From Saprolegnia diclina VS20 (Eukaryota; Oomycota; Saprolegniomycetes; Saprolegniales; Saprolegniaceae): a stretch of 39,955 bases of DNA. Position 1 is the stretch's first letter; every line of letters starts with the position of its first letter. A program made the translations under genes and the position numbers. Shown here piece by piece: positions 20,409 through 29,424 of this stretch. The stretch lies in NCBI RefSeq assembly GCF_000281045.1, contig NW_008246101.1, positions 311,495 to 351,449 of the forward strand, read 5' to 3'. Under the pieces are notes generated by a model. That model was not told the origin of the DNA and searched no databases. It saw nothing but the letters and a program-made list of their open reading frames with translations.

Positions 20409-20894
20409 TTAATCCTGTTCGCTGACGTCCTCGAAGTTCTCGACGAGGTCCGGGACATCGTCATCGTCTTCGTCATCGAGGGCCGAGTGGCCCTGGGCGT
20501 TGCGCTGCATGGCCGTGTACGTCTCGGCGATCTGCTTCAAGTTGGCGAGGTTGTCCGGGCCCAACTGGTTGATGATGCCGGGGAGCAACTCCTGGAGCGA
20601 CTTGGTCGAGGCAGGGCCCGAGACGGCGAACGTGTTGGAGGCGAGCGAGGCCTGGACCTTGGGCTGGACAAAGTGGATGACCTGGCCGTCGGCCTTGAAG
20701 AGGTTGACTTCGTTCACGTCCGGCATGGGCGTCACGCCGAGCTTCTTGAGGGCGGCGTTGAGCTTCTTGTCATCGCCCGGGGCGGGCTTGTGCGCCGCCT
20801 TGTGCTTTCGGCGCACCGAGCCCTTGCCGCCGGTGCGGACGTCGCCAAACTTGGCGGCGAGGCGTTCACGCGCGAGAGCAATTTCGTCAGCCAT
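20409..20894 (-). CDS. Nascent polypeptide-associated complex subunit beta (BTF3-like)
   Basis: From ATG 20894 (MADEIALARERLAAKFGDV) to the stop at 20409 there are 161 aa. NAC-beta pairs with NAC-alpha at the ribosomal exit tunnel. The ribosome-binding motif GKGSVRRKHK lies near residue 25. The NAC domain follows: KKLGVTPMPDVNEVNLFK, VIHFVQPKVQASLASNTF and VSGPASTKSLQELLPGIINQ. The C-terminal tail is acidic (DDEDDDDVPDLVENFEDV). The frame is open further upstream with ATGs at 20912 and 20915. Bases just before the chosen ATG (CTCCTGTAG) look like a 3' splice site, so a 5' leader intron is possible. I chose 20894 because homologues begin shortly before the GKG motif. Confidence 0.93.
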   Translation of the reverse strand: MADEIALARERLAAKFGDVRTGGKGSVRRKHKAAHKPAPGDDKKLNAALKKLGVTPMPDVNEVNLFKADGQVIHFVQPKVQASLASNTFAVSGPASTKSLQELLPGIINQLGPDNLANLKQIAETYTAMQRNAQGHSALDDEDDDDVPDLVENFEDVSEQD

Positions 20895-21587
20895 GTCTAC
20901 AGGAGCCATCATGAGCCGATCGGCCTTGGCGAGAGAGGATGCATCGGACCTAGTAAGAGGATTGAGCAAGTAAACCAGGCTTTAGCCTCCTCCGCCAAGC
21001 GCTGGCTCAACCCGGGCCCTAGCGTCCACCAACCACATCGCTCGGCCCAATTAAATGGCAATCGACTGGCGGTCGTGGCTTTGACGTTTTTGATACTGCA
21101 CAGGTATCGGCCAATCGGTCAAAAGCCCGATTACATTCCACATACAAAGGCCAAGGTATTTGACGAGCGCGCGCTATTTTATACAGGGCATCCAGGGCCA
21201 ATCGTAATCGTCACCTTTTCTACCAATGGGAGGCGAGATCCCGGCGGCCTTTTTATTTTATTGCGCGATCCAGTATACAAACCGCAAGACAAGATGCGCT
21301 TCCGCCATTGAATTGCGCGCCATGGATTTCAAGCTTTTTGGCCAATCACTCGCTGCTGCAGCACCGCACGCAACATGGCCGCTTCAACGTGCGCGGCGCC
21401 ATGACGCCTGCCATCATGGAGCGTGCACGGCTACAAGAGCTCGAGCCAAAGGGTGTACGGTCGATGCTCCAAGCGCTATACGTTTACGATAAATCCAATT
21501 CGGCACAAGGCGGGGCGGCGGTATGACGTGGCGGAGCGACACGCGTTACGTGCAGCGACCCAGGAGCAACAAGTGCAACCATTGAAG
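20895..21587. other. Intergenic region between NAC-beta and DUG3-like gene, possible small gene
   Basis: CCAAT boxes occur at 21111-21115 and 21198-21202 (towards NAC-beta) and at 21342-21346 on the plus strand. About 55 bp after the last, ATG 21401 starts MTPAIMERARLQELEPK. This could be joined to AGRRYDVAERHALRAATQEQ by a 57-nt intron with a CAAG acceptor, unlike the TAG/CAG acceptors used elsewhere here. The product reads like a protein but I recognise no family, and its end would overlap the DUG3-like gene antisense. I give this small plus-strand gene low weight. Confidence 0.25.
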
Positions 21588-23026
21588 CTACAAGACTTTG
21601 GTATGCTCGAGCTTTGTGACTTCTGGCTCGATCTCATCGTCGAGGAGGCTCTTGATGGGGCAAATTTGAATGTTCATTTCGGCCGAGACGGTCACGATCG
21701 CGTTCTTCGGCACCTAGTTGGCGATGCAGTCTACGAGGACTAGCAATCGAATGGTACCTCGAGCCAGTCGCCCGGCTCGTTGGACAAGCGCTCGGACGCC
21801 ATGACAAACACCTTCTCTTCCTTGTTGTGCTATACCATCGGCGTAAGACGACTCGAAGCAGCCGCGCATGGCTCTACCCGCTGCATGATGTACTCCTTGG
21901 GCCGCTCCACAGACCGGATCCAGCGCGACCCGGACGAAAAGTAGAGCGACGCAGCCCCCGACGACGCGACGTTGACGTAGCGCGTCCTACGACGCGTGAG
22001 CCGTCATGACACAACGTGTCACTGGGTCCTACGCAATGAGCGTGTCCCCGTCCGTGACGGCAAAGTTGAGCAGCGACGGCTCCGTGATCTCAGCTTCCCT
22101 AGAAGATGCTATGGACGATCATATCGCACCGCAGAGGTCGTACCGGGAGAGGGCGTTGAGGATTTTGATCGTGTTGAACATAGCGTGGCGCATCTCCTTG
22201 CCGGTGAACTCGCCTTCGAGCGGCCCGAGCTTCTCGAGCTCCGTGAGGTACAGCGCAAAGCTAGCATGCATCAACATTAGGAGTTTGCAGGTATAAGAAC
22301 GACGTGTACCAGTGCTCCGAGTCGGTGCTGCCGCGAATCATATCGTACGCCACGTCGCTACGCAGGTCGTTGAGAGCAATCGCCCGAGACGGCGCCGCAC
22401 CTGAGGCGGTCGACGAGCTTGCGCTTGATCTTGTTAAAGTCGGCAACACCGCTACGCACCGTTCATGAGATCACAAACCACGAGAGGTACCATTACCCGT
22501 TGTGCATGAAGAGGTATTTGTCGAACGTGAACGGGTGGCAGTTGGTCTCGGACGTGAGCGACCCGATCGAGGCGGCGCGGACGTGGGCGAAAAAGAGCGG
22601 CGAACTACGTACGACCATGGCACCACGTGCGACGATGGAGCGGCGCATCTACCTCACTTTGTCGGCGAGCTGCACCAAGTTGCGGTTGTTCCACGCGGGC
22701 GAGATGCTCGTAAAGACACACGGCGTCTCGTACTCGCGGTCGCGCGGGACGACGACGCCGTCGACCGAGTCCGAATGGCGGCGCTGCTTCTTGGGCGACG
22801 GCATGTCGTCGTCGTGACGCCGCTTCTTGCTGCTGTAGAGCTTCTCGGCGTACCAGCCAATGCCAAAGCCATCGGCGTTGAGCGTCGGCGGGAGGCCCGT
22901 GTTGTGGAAGCGCTCCGTGCAGCTGTAGCTCTGGTGGATGATGCTGTGCTTGGGCTTGACGATGAGGTCGGCGAGCAGGATCGACTGCTCGAGGCCCAGG
23001 CCCTTGTAGATCGTCATGCGGCACAT
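21588..23026 (-). CDS. DUG3-like class II glutamine amidotransferase, nine exons
   Basis: Exons 23026-22653, 22604-22497, 22451-22401, 22357-22310, 22260-22144, 22098-22033, 21986-21878, 21829-21758 and 21713-21588 sum to exactly 357 codons (356 aa). Introns are 43-49 nt and all end TAG. The start MCRMTIYKG exposes Cys2, the N-terminal nucleophile of class II amidotransferases. LLADLIVKPKHSIIHQSY, LNADGFGIGWY, PCVFTSISPAWNNRNL, FFAHVRAAS, TNCHPFTF, YLFMHNG and RGSTDSEH are the YafJ/Dug3 motifs. In yeast Dug3 works with Dug2 to cleave the gamma-glutamyl bond of glutathione. Residues about 64-99 are a charged insertion with KKRRHDDDMPSPKKQRR, resembling a bipartite nuclear signal. The full chain is reached only after all eight splices. 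Confidence 0.87.
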
Positions 23027-23572
23027 GCTGGCTCCAGCCCGTCAATGCGAAAATACTCGATAACCGCTCCGAGTTGCCATTTTGACTGGCTCTTTGTATG
23101 TCGAAATGACCTTTTTTCATCTGGACGCAGCGACCTTGCCCCTCCGCGCGGCAGGACGACGCAAGCAGCCGCCGCCGCAGAAAGCAGCTTCGCCGCCGAC
23201 GCCGATACCGGCCATGCCAACGAGGGATCGTTGGCCGCCGTGAGGCCCACGACGAGGACGGAGCTTGCTTCGACCGAACCGAATTGGGGAGCGGTAGGAC
23301 CCAGGTGCAAGTCACTCGCACATGGGCAATGAGGGAAGTTCCTCTTGCAAAATCGTTCCCGCCATCTCCGATACACCCCACACGCCGGTGGAAGATCACA
23401 CCGCTGCGATTGGTGGCGTACGTGGTGACGAGCGCGTCGTCACGTTGCCACTTTGCTTCGCAACCGACGTGGCGTGCGCAAGACGACAGCGCGCGAAGGA
23501 AGTCAAGAAGGATGCTATTGGTGGACACGACGCAGGGTAGACGTATAGGAGGAGGCGCTACGCATGCTGTGG
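23027..23572. other. Intergenic region upstream of the DUG3-like gene
   Basis: This gap holds the promoter and leader side of the leftward DUG3-like gene and the 3' flank of the Rab gene. A GC-rich minus-strand frame (23014-23376) has an Ala/Ser-rich hydrophobic stretch but no ATG and no recognisable domain. Nothing is called. Confidence 0.4.
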
Positions 23573-24439
23573 CTAATTGCAGTCGCAGCGACCGCCGGTC
23601 GGCGGTGGGGCAGCCAACGTGGTGGCATCGAGCCGGATGATGTCGCGACTGCTCACGGCGTCGGGCTTGTCGTCGACTGCAGCCTCGTCATACTCGTCGT
23701 TGGCTTGCTTGGCGCGGTGGCGCTGCACCATGCGCGTCACGAGAAGGTCCATGGCCTCGTCGACCTTCTCGCCGCTCTTGGCGGAGACGCGGAACCAGTC
23801 TTCGATGCCGGTCGTAGTCACCATTTTTTGAATCGCGACGCCCGACTCGAGGGCTTGGGGCACGTCGAGCAGCAAGTCGCACTTGTTGGCGACGAGCAGA
23901 ACGGGAAAGGGTGTCGACGATGAATCGCAACACGCGTCGAGCTCGCGCTTCCAGTCGACGACCGCTGCGATCGTCGGCTCGCTCGTGATGTCGCACACAA
24001 TGACCGCAGCGTCGGCATGGGCAAAGTACCGCCGCGTGAGGTGCGCGAACCGGTCTTGGCCGGCGATGTCCCAGATCTGGAGGCACACGTCCAGCGTGTC
24101 GTCGATAGCAATCGTCTTGTCGCTGTAGTCGGCGCCGACCGTCGTTTTGTAAATGTCGGCAAACGTGCCATGCACGAAGCGGCGAATGAGGCTCGTCTTC
24201 CCACTCTTCGCCATGCCGACGACCAGCACCTTGAACATGGCAAAGTCCTTGCCGTCAAGGCCATCGCCTTCTTCTTCGTCTTCGGACGTGTACTCGTCGT
24301 CATACTCGACATGCGTCGCTTCGACCTCGTCGGCGTCATCCGCTTCGGGCCCAGCTGCCACGGAGTCAGCCTTCTTATCGGCAAAGACCGAGCTCGGTCG
24401 CGCCTCGGCGTCGCACTGGTTGTCAAAGCGCATTGCCAT
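23573..24439 (-). CDS. Rab32-family small GTPase with acidic N-terminal extension
   Basis: A single exon from ATG 24439 (MAMRFDNQCD) encodes 288 aa. Rab32/38 GTPases direct traffic to mitochondria-associated membranes and lysosome-related organelles. Residues 1-68 are an acidic extension. The G domain has P-loop GMAKSGKT (75-82), RFVHGTFADIYKTTVGADYS (switch I region), DIAGQDRF and then NKCD and SAKSG. The IAGQ form of the DTAGQ motif is the hallmark of the Rab32/38/29 group. The C-terminus is TGGRCDCN; the two cysteines lie at -4 and -2, not a standard CC, CXC or CAAX ending, so prenylation is uncertain. The length exceeds a usual Rab (about 200-225) because of the N-terminal extension and a longer tail. 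Confidence 0.88.
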   Translation of the reverse strand: MAMRFDNQCDAEARPSSVFADKKADSVAAGPEADDADEVEATHVEYDDEYTSEDEEEGDGLDGKDFAMFKVLVVGMAKSGKTSLIRRFVHGTFADIYKTTVGADYSDKTIAIDDTLDVCLQIWDIAGQDRFAHLTRRYFAHADAAVIVCDITSEPTIAAVVDWKRELDACCDSSSTPFPVLLVANKCDLLLDVPQALESGVAIQKMVTTTGIEDWFRVSAKSGEKVDEAMDLLVTRMVQRHRAKQANDEYDEAAVDDKPDAVSSRDIIRLDATTLAAPPPTGGRCDCN

Positions 24440-25186
24440 GGTGGGAGAGACGGCGGCGTTCGAGTTGCACACCGATCTTTGAAGTGGCCGTTGTGTCACA
24501 TGGCCGCCACATTATCCGGAACTCGTCCATTTCATCCGGAAAAGGTACCACCGGACGAGATCTTGAACGGTCGCCGGCAACGCGACGATTGCGCGCAAGA
24601 CGAGCAAGATAAAAGGACTCGTTACGGACGACGTCTCGTGCTGAGAATGGAACGTGATCTCCTGCGTGTGCTTGATTGCAGGCTTAAATGGGCGAATCGG
24701 AAGTAAGCCATAGGTCGTGCGGCCAGACCTGCGCCCATGACGCCCGTCTTGGTCTCGATGCGGTCAGCGCGTTGTCCTACCGCACAGCCACAAGGTCGTT
24801 CGTTGCTGCCACAAAGTTTCAAGCTTGATTGCCCATCTTTGGCAGTTTTTAAGATTTAGAGTGAGAAATTAACCCTTCACGCCCAATTTTTGAAGACTAC
24901 GGATCGTGTAAAGCGGACAAGCCAGTATGTCCGGAAGCAAGCCCGCCGCAGAGCGCGATCGACCGGTTTGCAAATGATTGGTAGGTCCCATGGACGAGCC
25001 CTACCTGTACGTATACTTGGTATCGTTGCCACGCTCCTCGGGCGTCGTGCCGTTTTAGCAATATACATTGTGACAGGTTTAATGGAATGCAAACATACAG
25101 GATATGTACTATGACAGGTCGGCGAAAAGATGCATTTTAAGAGGGGATTGGCTGGTCGGTGCTGAGACCTATTTTTTGTGGTGCCA
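24440..25186. other. Divergent intergenic region, Rab32-like / NDUFA8-like
   Basis: No gene is supported in this 750 bp. ATTGG boxes occur at 24977-24981 and at 25147-25151, the latter about 40 bp upstream of the NDUFA8-like ATG. The rest is moderately AT-rich with no repeats I can see. Confidence 0.45.
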
Positions 25187-25510
25187 ATGAGCTCGAACGC
25201 CCCGTCCACAGACTCGACCGCCTTGACGTGCGCGGCGCCGATCTTCGGGAAGGAGTGCGCGGGCGTGAACAAGGCCTTCCTCATCTGCAAGAGCAAGGAC
25301 GAGAACCCTCGCGCGTGCTTGATCCCGGGCGAAGCCGTCACCACGTGCGTGCTCAAGACGCTCCGGACGCTCGAGACGCACTGCGGGCCGTCGTACACGG
25401 CGTACAAGAACGCCATGGACAAGAACTGGCACGAGCTCAAGCTCTGCCGTAAGGAGCAGGCGGCCATGGAGGCGTGCTACCGGGACTGGAAGGCCACGCA
25501 GCAGCAGTAG
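25187..25510 (+). CDS. Complex I subunit NDUFA8-like (CHCH protein)
   Basis: A single exon from ATG 25187 (MSSNAPSTDS) encodes 107 aa. NDUFA8/PGIV is an intermembrane-space accessory subunit of NADH:ubiquinone oxidoreductase stabilised by disulfides. The cysteine pattern includes ECAGVNKAFLICKSKDENPR with ACLIPGEAVTTC, then HCGPSYTAY and LCRKEQAAMEACYRDW. These match the repeated CX9C-type helices and the VNKAFLICK and CRKEQ landmarks of the family. It is short like the plant and protist forms, lacking the C-terminal extension of the animal protein. There is no cleavable presequence, as expected for Mia40-imported proteins. Confidence 0.87.
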   Translation: MSSNAPSTDSTALTCAAPIFGKECAGVNKAFLICKSKDENPRACLIPGEAVTTCVLKTLRTLETHCGPSYTAYKNAMDKNWHELKLCRKEQAAMEACYRDWKATQQQ

Positions 25511-25568
25511 AGTCGTTGTGTGTGTTTTAAACGCGGCCAAATATGCTACCGATCGCATCTCGCCTCTC

Positions 25569-28416
25569 TCACAACGACCGCAGGAACGCGACGCGGTCTG
25601 CAATCGTCTTGGAGAGACGCTCGAGACTCGCCTTTTGCGCCGACTCGACCTTGTCCTTGATGGCTGCGTCGCCATCGACGCGAACGTGCACTTGGCGCAG
25701 CGCTTTGTCGCCCGACGTGAGCAGCGTCGTCGTCTTGAGCACGAGCTGTCGCAAGAGCTCCGAGACGTCCTTCTGGACAGGGTCCTTGGTCTTCTTCTTG
25801 GGCTTCAAGAGCTTCATCGCGACCGAAAGCAGCATTGCGCTGTACGGAATGACATCGCGAAGGAAGATGGACGCCTTGGAGAGCGCATGGGCGGCGACGA
25901 CGCCGTCGACCGCTTGCAGCTGCAGCGCTGTCACCGTCGGAACCACGGATGCGAGACGGTCCAGCGCCGCCTTGGCGCGCGGCAGGTCGCTAGCAACCAC
26001 CGCCTCCAGCGCCTGCGACGCCTCGTTGACGAGCTGCCACTCGGCCGTCAAGGGCGCGACTGTCAGCACGCTCAACAGCCGCTGCAGCGTCGTCACATGC
26101 GTGGCCGTCTACCAGAGTCATATTGCATGTCACGCCACATCGAGACGTGTCTACCTCGGGCGATGCGTCGAGCGCGGCCGCCAGCAGCTTGGGCACAACC
26201 GCACGGAGCTCCAGCCACGCCCGAAGGCTCGTGCTGTCGCGCGTCCGGTCGCAGCTCGAGACGCCCGCTGAAGCAAAGAGGTACGCGCCGTCCTACATCA
26301 AGTTCTCACAATCAAAGATTGCGAGTTTCTTCAAACGTGCCTTGGTGGTCGGGGCCGTCCACGTCACTTCAACTTCGCGGTGGTGGTTGGCCGAGAGCGT
26401 CGCTTCCGAAGCCAGCAACCCGTCGAGCTCGGCCTGCAGCGACGGGTCCCCGAGGTGGCTGTGGAGATACGTCGCCGACGAGCATGCAGTGAGGAGCTGC
26501 GCGTGCGCGAGCTCGGCGGTCGCGAGCGCCAGCATCTCGGACCGGCGCATCTTGCAGAGCAGGAAGGACGTCATGTCTTGCGCCTTGGAGTAGACGCCGA
26601 GACGGTACGCGCGGCCAATGAACTCGGGCGTGTCGCGCGACGTGGTCTTATGCAGCGCGCGGATCGACTCGCAGAGGCGAAGCCCGTCCTTGTCCATCTG
26701 CAGGCCAAAGAGGCCGTCGAGCACAAGGTACGAGAGCGAGTCGAGCTGGATCTGCTTGATGTCGAGCTCCTTATAGCGGCTCAAGACCGCGTCGCCCGCG
26801 CCAAGCAGCGCATACACGCGGCAGAGCAGCATCTTCATCTGGAAGTTGTACGCACTGCGACTCAGCCCGAGCTCCAACGCGGCCGCGGCTTGCACGAGAA
26901 GGTCGGCGGACGACGCGACGGTATAGGCGTCCAAGTGCAAGTGCACGGCCAGCAGCAGCAGATCGTCCGTGACTTGCACCTCGCGCTGCCCGCCGACCTT
27001 GGCTTCGTTGAGCCACTGAGCAGCGTCGTACTCGGCCAGGTACGCATTCGCTTTGGCGACGAGGTCGTCGCGCGAGAGGCTTGCGTCTTGGCCAAGGAAC
27101 CGGAGCGTCTTGCGCGACAGCAAGCTCTTGCGAAACTGCAGCGTCGCGCCAGGAAGGTCGGTCGCCGTCAGCGTCGTCGAGAGCGAGCTCGAGATCGAAG
27201 CGACCAGCGCCGCGCGCGCGCCGTCCGGCAGCGCTGTCAGGTACCGCTGCACGTCGGTGAAGCAGCACGTCTTGCTCGCAAACCGCTCGAGATACGCGAG
27301 GAGGAGCGGCAGCAACGTGCGCTGCACGGCCGCGTCGTCCGTCTTTGCTACGTGCTGGAACTGCAGCTCAATTTCCGCCAAGTACGGCCCGCGGAGCCGG
27401 TTGCCGTTCGCCGTTTGAAGCGCCGTGATCACGGGCAATACGGAGTCGGGCGCCTTGGCCGCCTCGATCAAGCCACACCAGAACGCCCAGTCGTCCGCGT
27501 TGTATGTCGTGAGCAGCTTCTCGTAGACAGCCGCGCACCGTTCGAGGTCGCCGACGTCCTTGGCCAGGCCCGCCTCGAGCACGAGGCGGTCGATGGCTTG
27601 CATCGGGCCGAGGTCGATCTCGTCTTCCGTGACGCCTTCGCCTTCGAGAGCGCGGGGCTTGGTCGTTGGCGCTTCGTCCGTCTCGAGTACGTGAATGAAC
27701 TCGGTGAACGCTTCCATGGCGTCGGCCGGCTTGCCTTGGGCCTGCAGCAAGAGCACGAGGAGCGAGACGGCCTCGCCGTTGGCGTCGGCCGGGTGGTCGC
27801 GGAGGGCTTTTGCGAGCATCTTGTCGGCAAGCGGCAGCATCTTCATCGGCAACGACTTTTCGATCGTGACTTGCAGGAGCATGCTCAAGCACGCCCAGCC
27901 TACCACGGTCCTATAGGATTGCCAAGCGAAGAAGCGAGCGTACCGACGTATTGGAGCTTGTTGAACGTCTTGTACATCTTGAAGCCGAGCTGCTGCTGCT
28001 TGGCGAGCATGAGCGATCGCGTGTACACTTGGAAGAGCTGCGCTTGGAGCTCTTCGTTCGTCGGCTGAAGGACGGCGGCGTTCTCGTAGACGGGCAGCAT
28101 CTCGTGGGCGGCGCCGCAGAGCTTGAAGACGAGCTGCATCGTGCTCAGAATCGTCTCTTCCGTCGGCTTCTTGAGCGCAATGCGGCGAACGATCCGGAGC
28201 GCGTCGTCGATCTTGCCAATGCGCTCGAGGCAGTGCGCTTGGAGCACCTGGACAAGGTCGATGTCGCACACCTTCTTCTGGTTGCAGAGCTTGATAGCGT
28301 TCTTGTACTGGCGGTTGTCGATGGCGTCGTAAATGGGGCGGATGAACCGCATGATCTACCTCGCATCAAGCACCGAGCGCATCACCAGGAAGAGCTACCG
28401 TCATCTCGTCGGCCAT
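25569..28416 (-). CDS. NAA25: NAA25/Mdm20-like auxiliary subunit of N-terminal acetyltransferase B
   Basis: Exons 28416-28399 (MADEMT), 28355-27944, 27899-26310, 26267-26155 and 26108-25569 give about 890 aa. NAA25 anchors catalytic NAA20 to the ribosome; NatB acetylates Met-Asp/Glu/Asn/Gln starts. The N-terminus FIRPIYDAIDNRQYKNAIKL matches the family's RPIYDYLDN start and leads into TPR-like helix pairs. Further along are VYEKLLTTYNADDWAFWCGL, then NRLRGPYLAEIE and SKTCCFTDVQRYL, which match the conserved R-G-P-yLa-e and K-x-CCf-D-l motifs. The TAG at 26295-26293 is best removed by a 42-nt intron (26309-26268, GTGAGA...CTTCAG). A 75-nt intron ending at that TAG is an alternative and gives a product 12 residues shorter. 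The segment after the TAG has no ATG of its own, which argues for one gene. Confidence 0.88.
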
Positions 28417-28776
28417 GATGGCTGGTCGGTCGATGCTTGCAAAATCCACTGCTCGTTTTCGTGTGGTGGGCGTGAAATAGTGTGATGCCACACGTGTCAA
28501 GGCGGCCTCATGCCTCGAATTGAGGCTTCCATCCTCCACATCCTGCCTACCTGCAAGTGCGCTCCAATGCACCCAAGCGCAGTAAGCGCACGTGCGAGCC
28601 AACGTCCTTTCCCTCGACCGCCATGCCCTCTGCAATGTAACACACTATATTCTGGTTGAGTTGCATACACGATTTCACGTGAGCATGCATGAAATAGTGT
28701 AGTTGGCGAACTTTACGGAGCGCGTGGCGTTTTCGAGGTGGACAGCATTTTCAACGACGCAGCCAGCAGCAGCAGC
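28417..28776. other. Divergent promoter region, NAA25 / LSM1
   Basis: This 360-bp gap lies between two start codons on opposite strands. I see no CCAAT box, repeat or additional gene in it. Confidence 0.45.
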
Positions 28777-29340
28777 ATGAACCAGTTCCCCGGCGTCACG
28801 AGCATGACCGAGCTCCTCGACAGTACGACGCGGATGGCCCATGCGCCCATGGCAGGATGCTACTGACCATGGCGGCTACGCTACGTAGAGCAGATGCTCG
28901 TCGTCCTGCGCGACGGCCGCCACCTCGTTGGCGTCTTCCGCAGCTTTGACCAATACTGTGCGTGGTCGTCGCCCGTACCTCGATGCCTCACGACGCGCAT
29001 GTGTAGCCAACATTGTGCTGCAAGATACATGCGAGCGCCACGTCGTCGGCAACACGTACTGCGATATCCCGCTGGGGCTCTACATCATTCGGTATGTCCA
29101 TCTCGGGTGTTCATCATCATCATCATGCATCCTGCAGCGGCGAAAACATTGTCATCATGGGCGAATTGGTACCAACGACAACCGACTACGATGCTGACGC
29201 TGTCGTCATAGGACCAGGAGAAGGAGGCGAGCCAGGTCAACTTGATCAAGAAGACGCCGGAGGAAGTCCTCGCCGCCGAGGCCGACCTCCACGACACGGG
29301 CGCGGTCACGGTCCGTGGCACGTGGAACTTTGACGACTAA
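28777..29340 (+). CDS. LSM1: LSM1, mRNA decay Sm-like protein
   Basis: Exons 28777-28822, 28889-28957, 29007-29091, 29138-29168 and 29212-29340 (introns 66, 49, 46 and 43 nt) sum to 120 codons (119 aa). LSM1 defines the cytoplasmic LSM1-7 ring that binds oligoadenylated mRNA 3' ends and promotes decapping with PAT1. After splicing the Sm1 motif reads QMLVVLRDGRHLVGVFRSFD, then SNIVLQDTCERH. The Sm2 motif is GLYIIRGENIVIMGEL. The specific VLRDGRxLxGxxRSFDQ signature separates LSM1 from LSM8 (which has NDGR). The C-terminal hel (EASQVNLIKKTPEEVLAAEA) is also LSM1-like. The 31-nt fourth exon is the shortest internal exon in the window. A CAT microsatellite lies inside the third intron. Confidence 0.93.
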
Positions 29341-29424
29341 GAACTCCTTGTCCAACATGTAAACACACAATAGTACATTACTATAGATACGCCCTTGCTG
29401 CTTCCTACTTCTAGTCCTGTCGTC

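Noticed and set aside
26293..26295. In-frame TAG in NAA25 as a nonsense mutation or gene end
   Set aside because: The downstream segment continues the protein, has no ATG, and the TAG lies inside a plausible 42-nt intron.
26380..28068. 562-codon open frame on the plus strand
   Set aside because: Antisense shadow of NAA25. The opposite strand has clear family motifs and splice sites.
29110..29137. CAT repeat as a polyhistidine coding tract
   Set aside because: It lies within the third intron of LSM1, ending at the CCTGCAG acceptor, so it is not translated.
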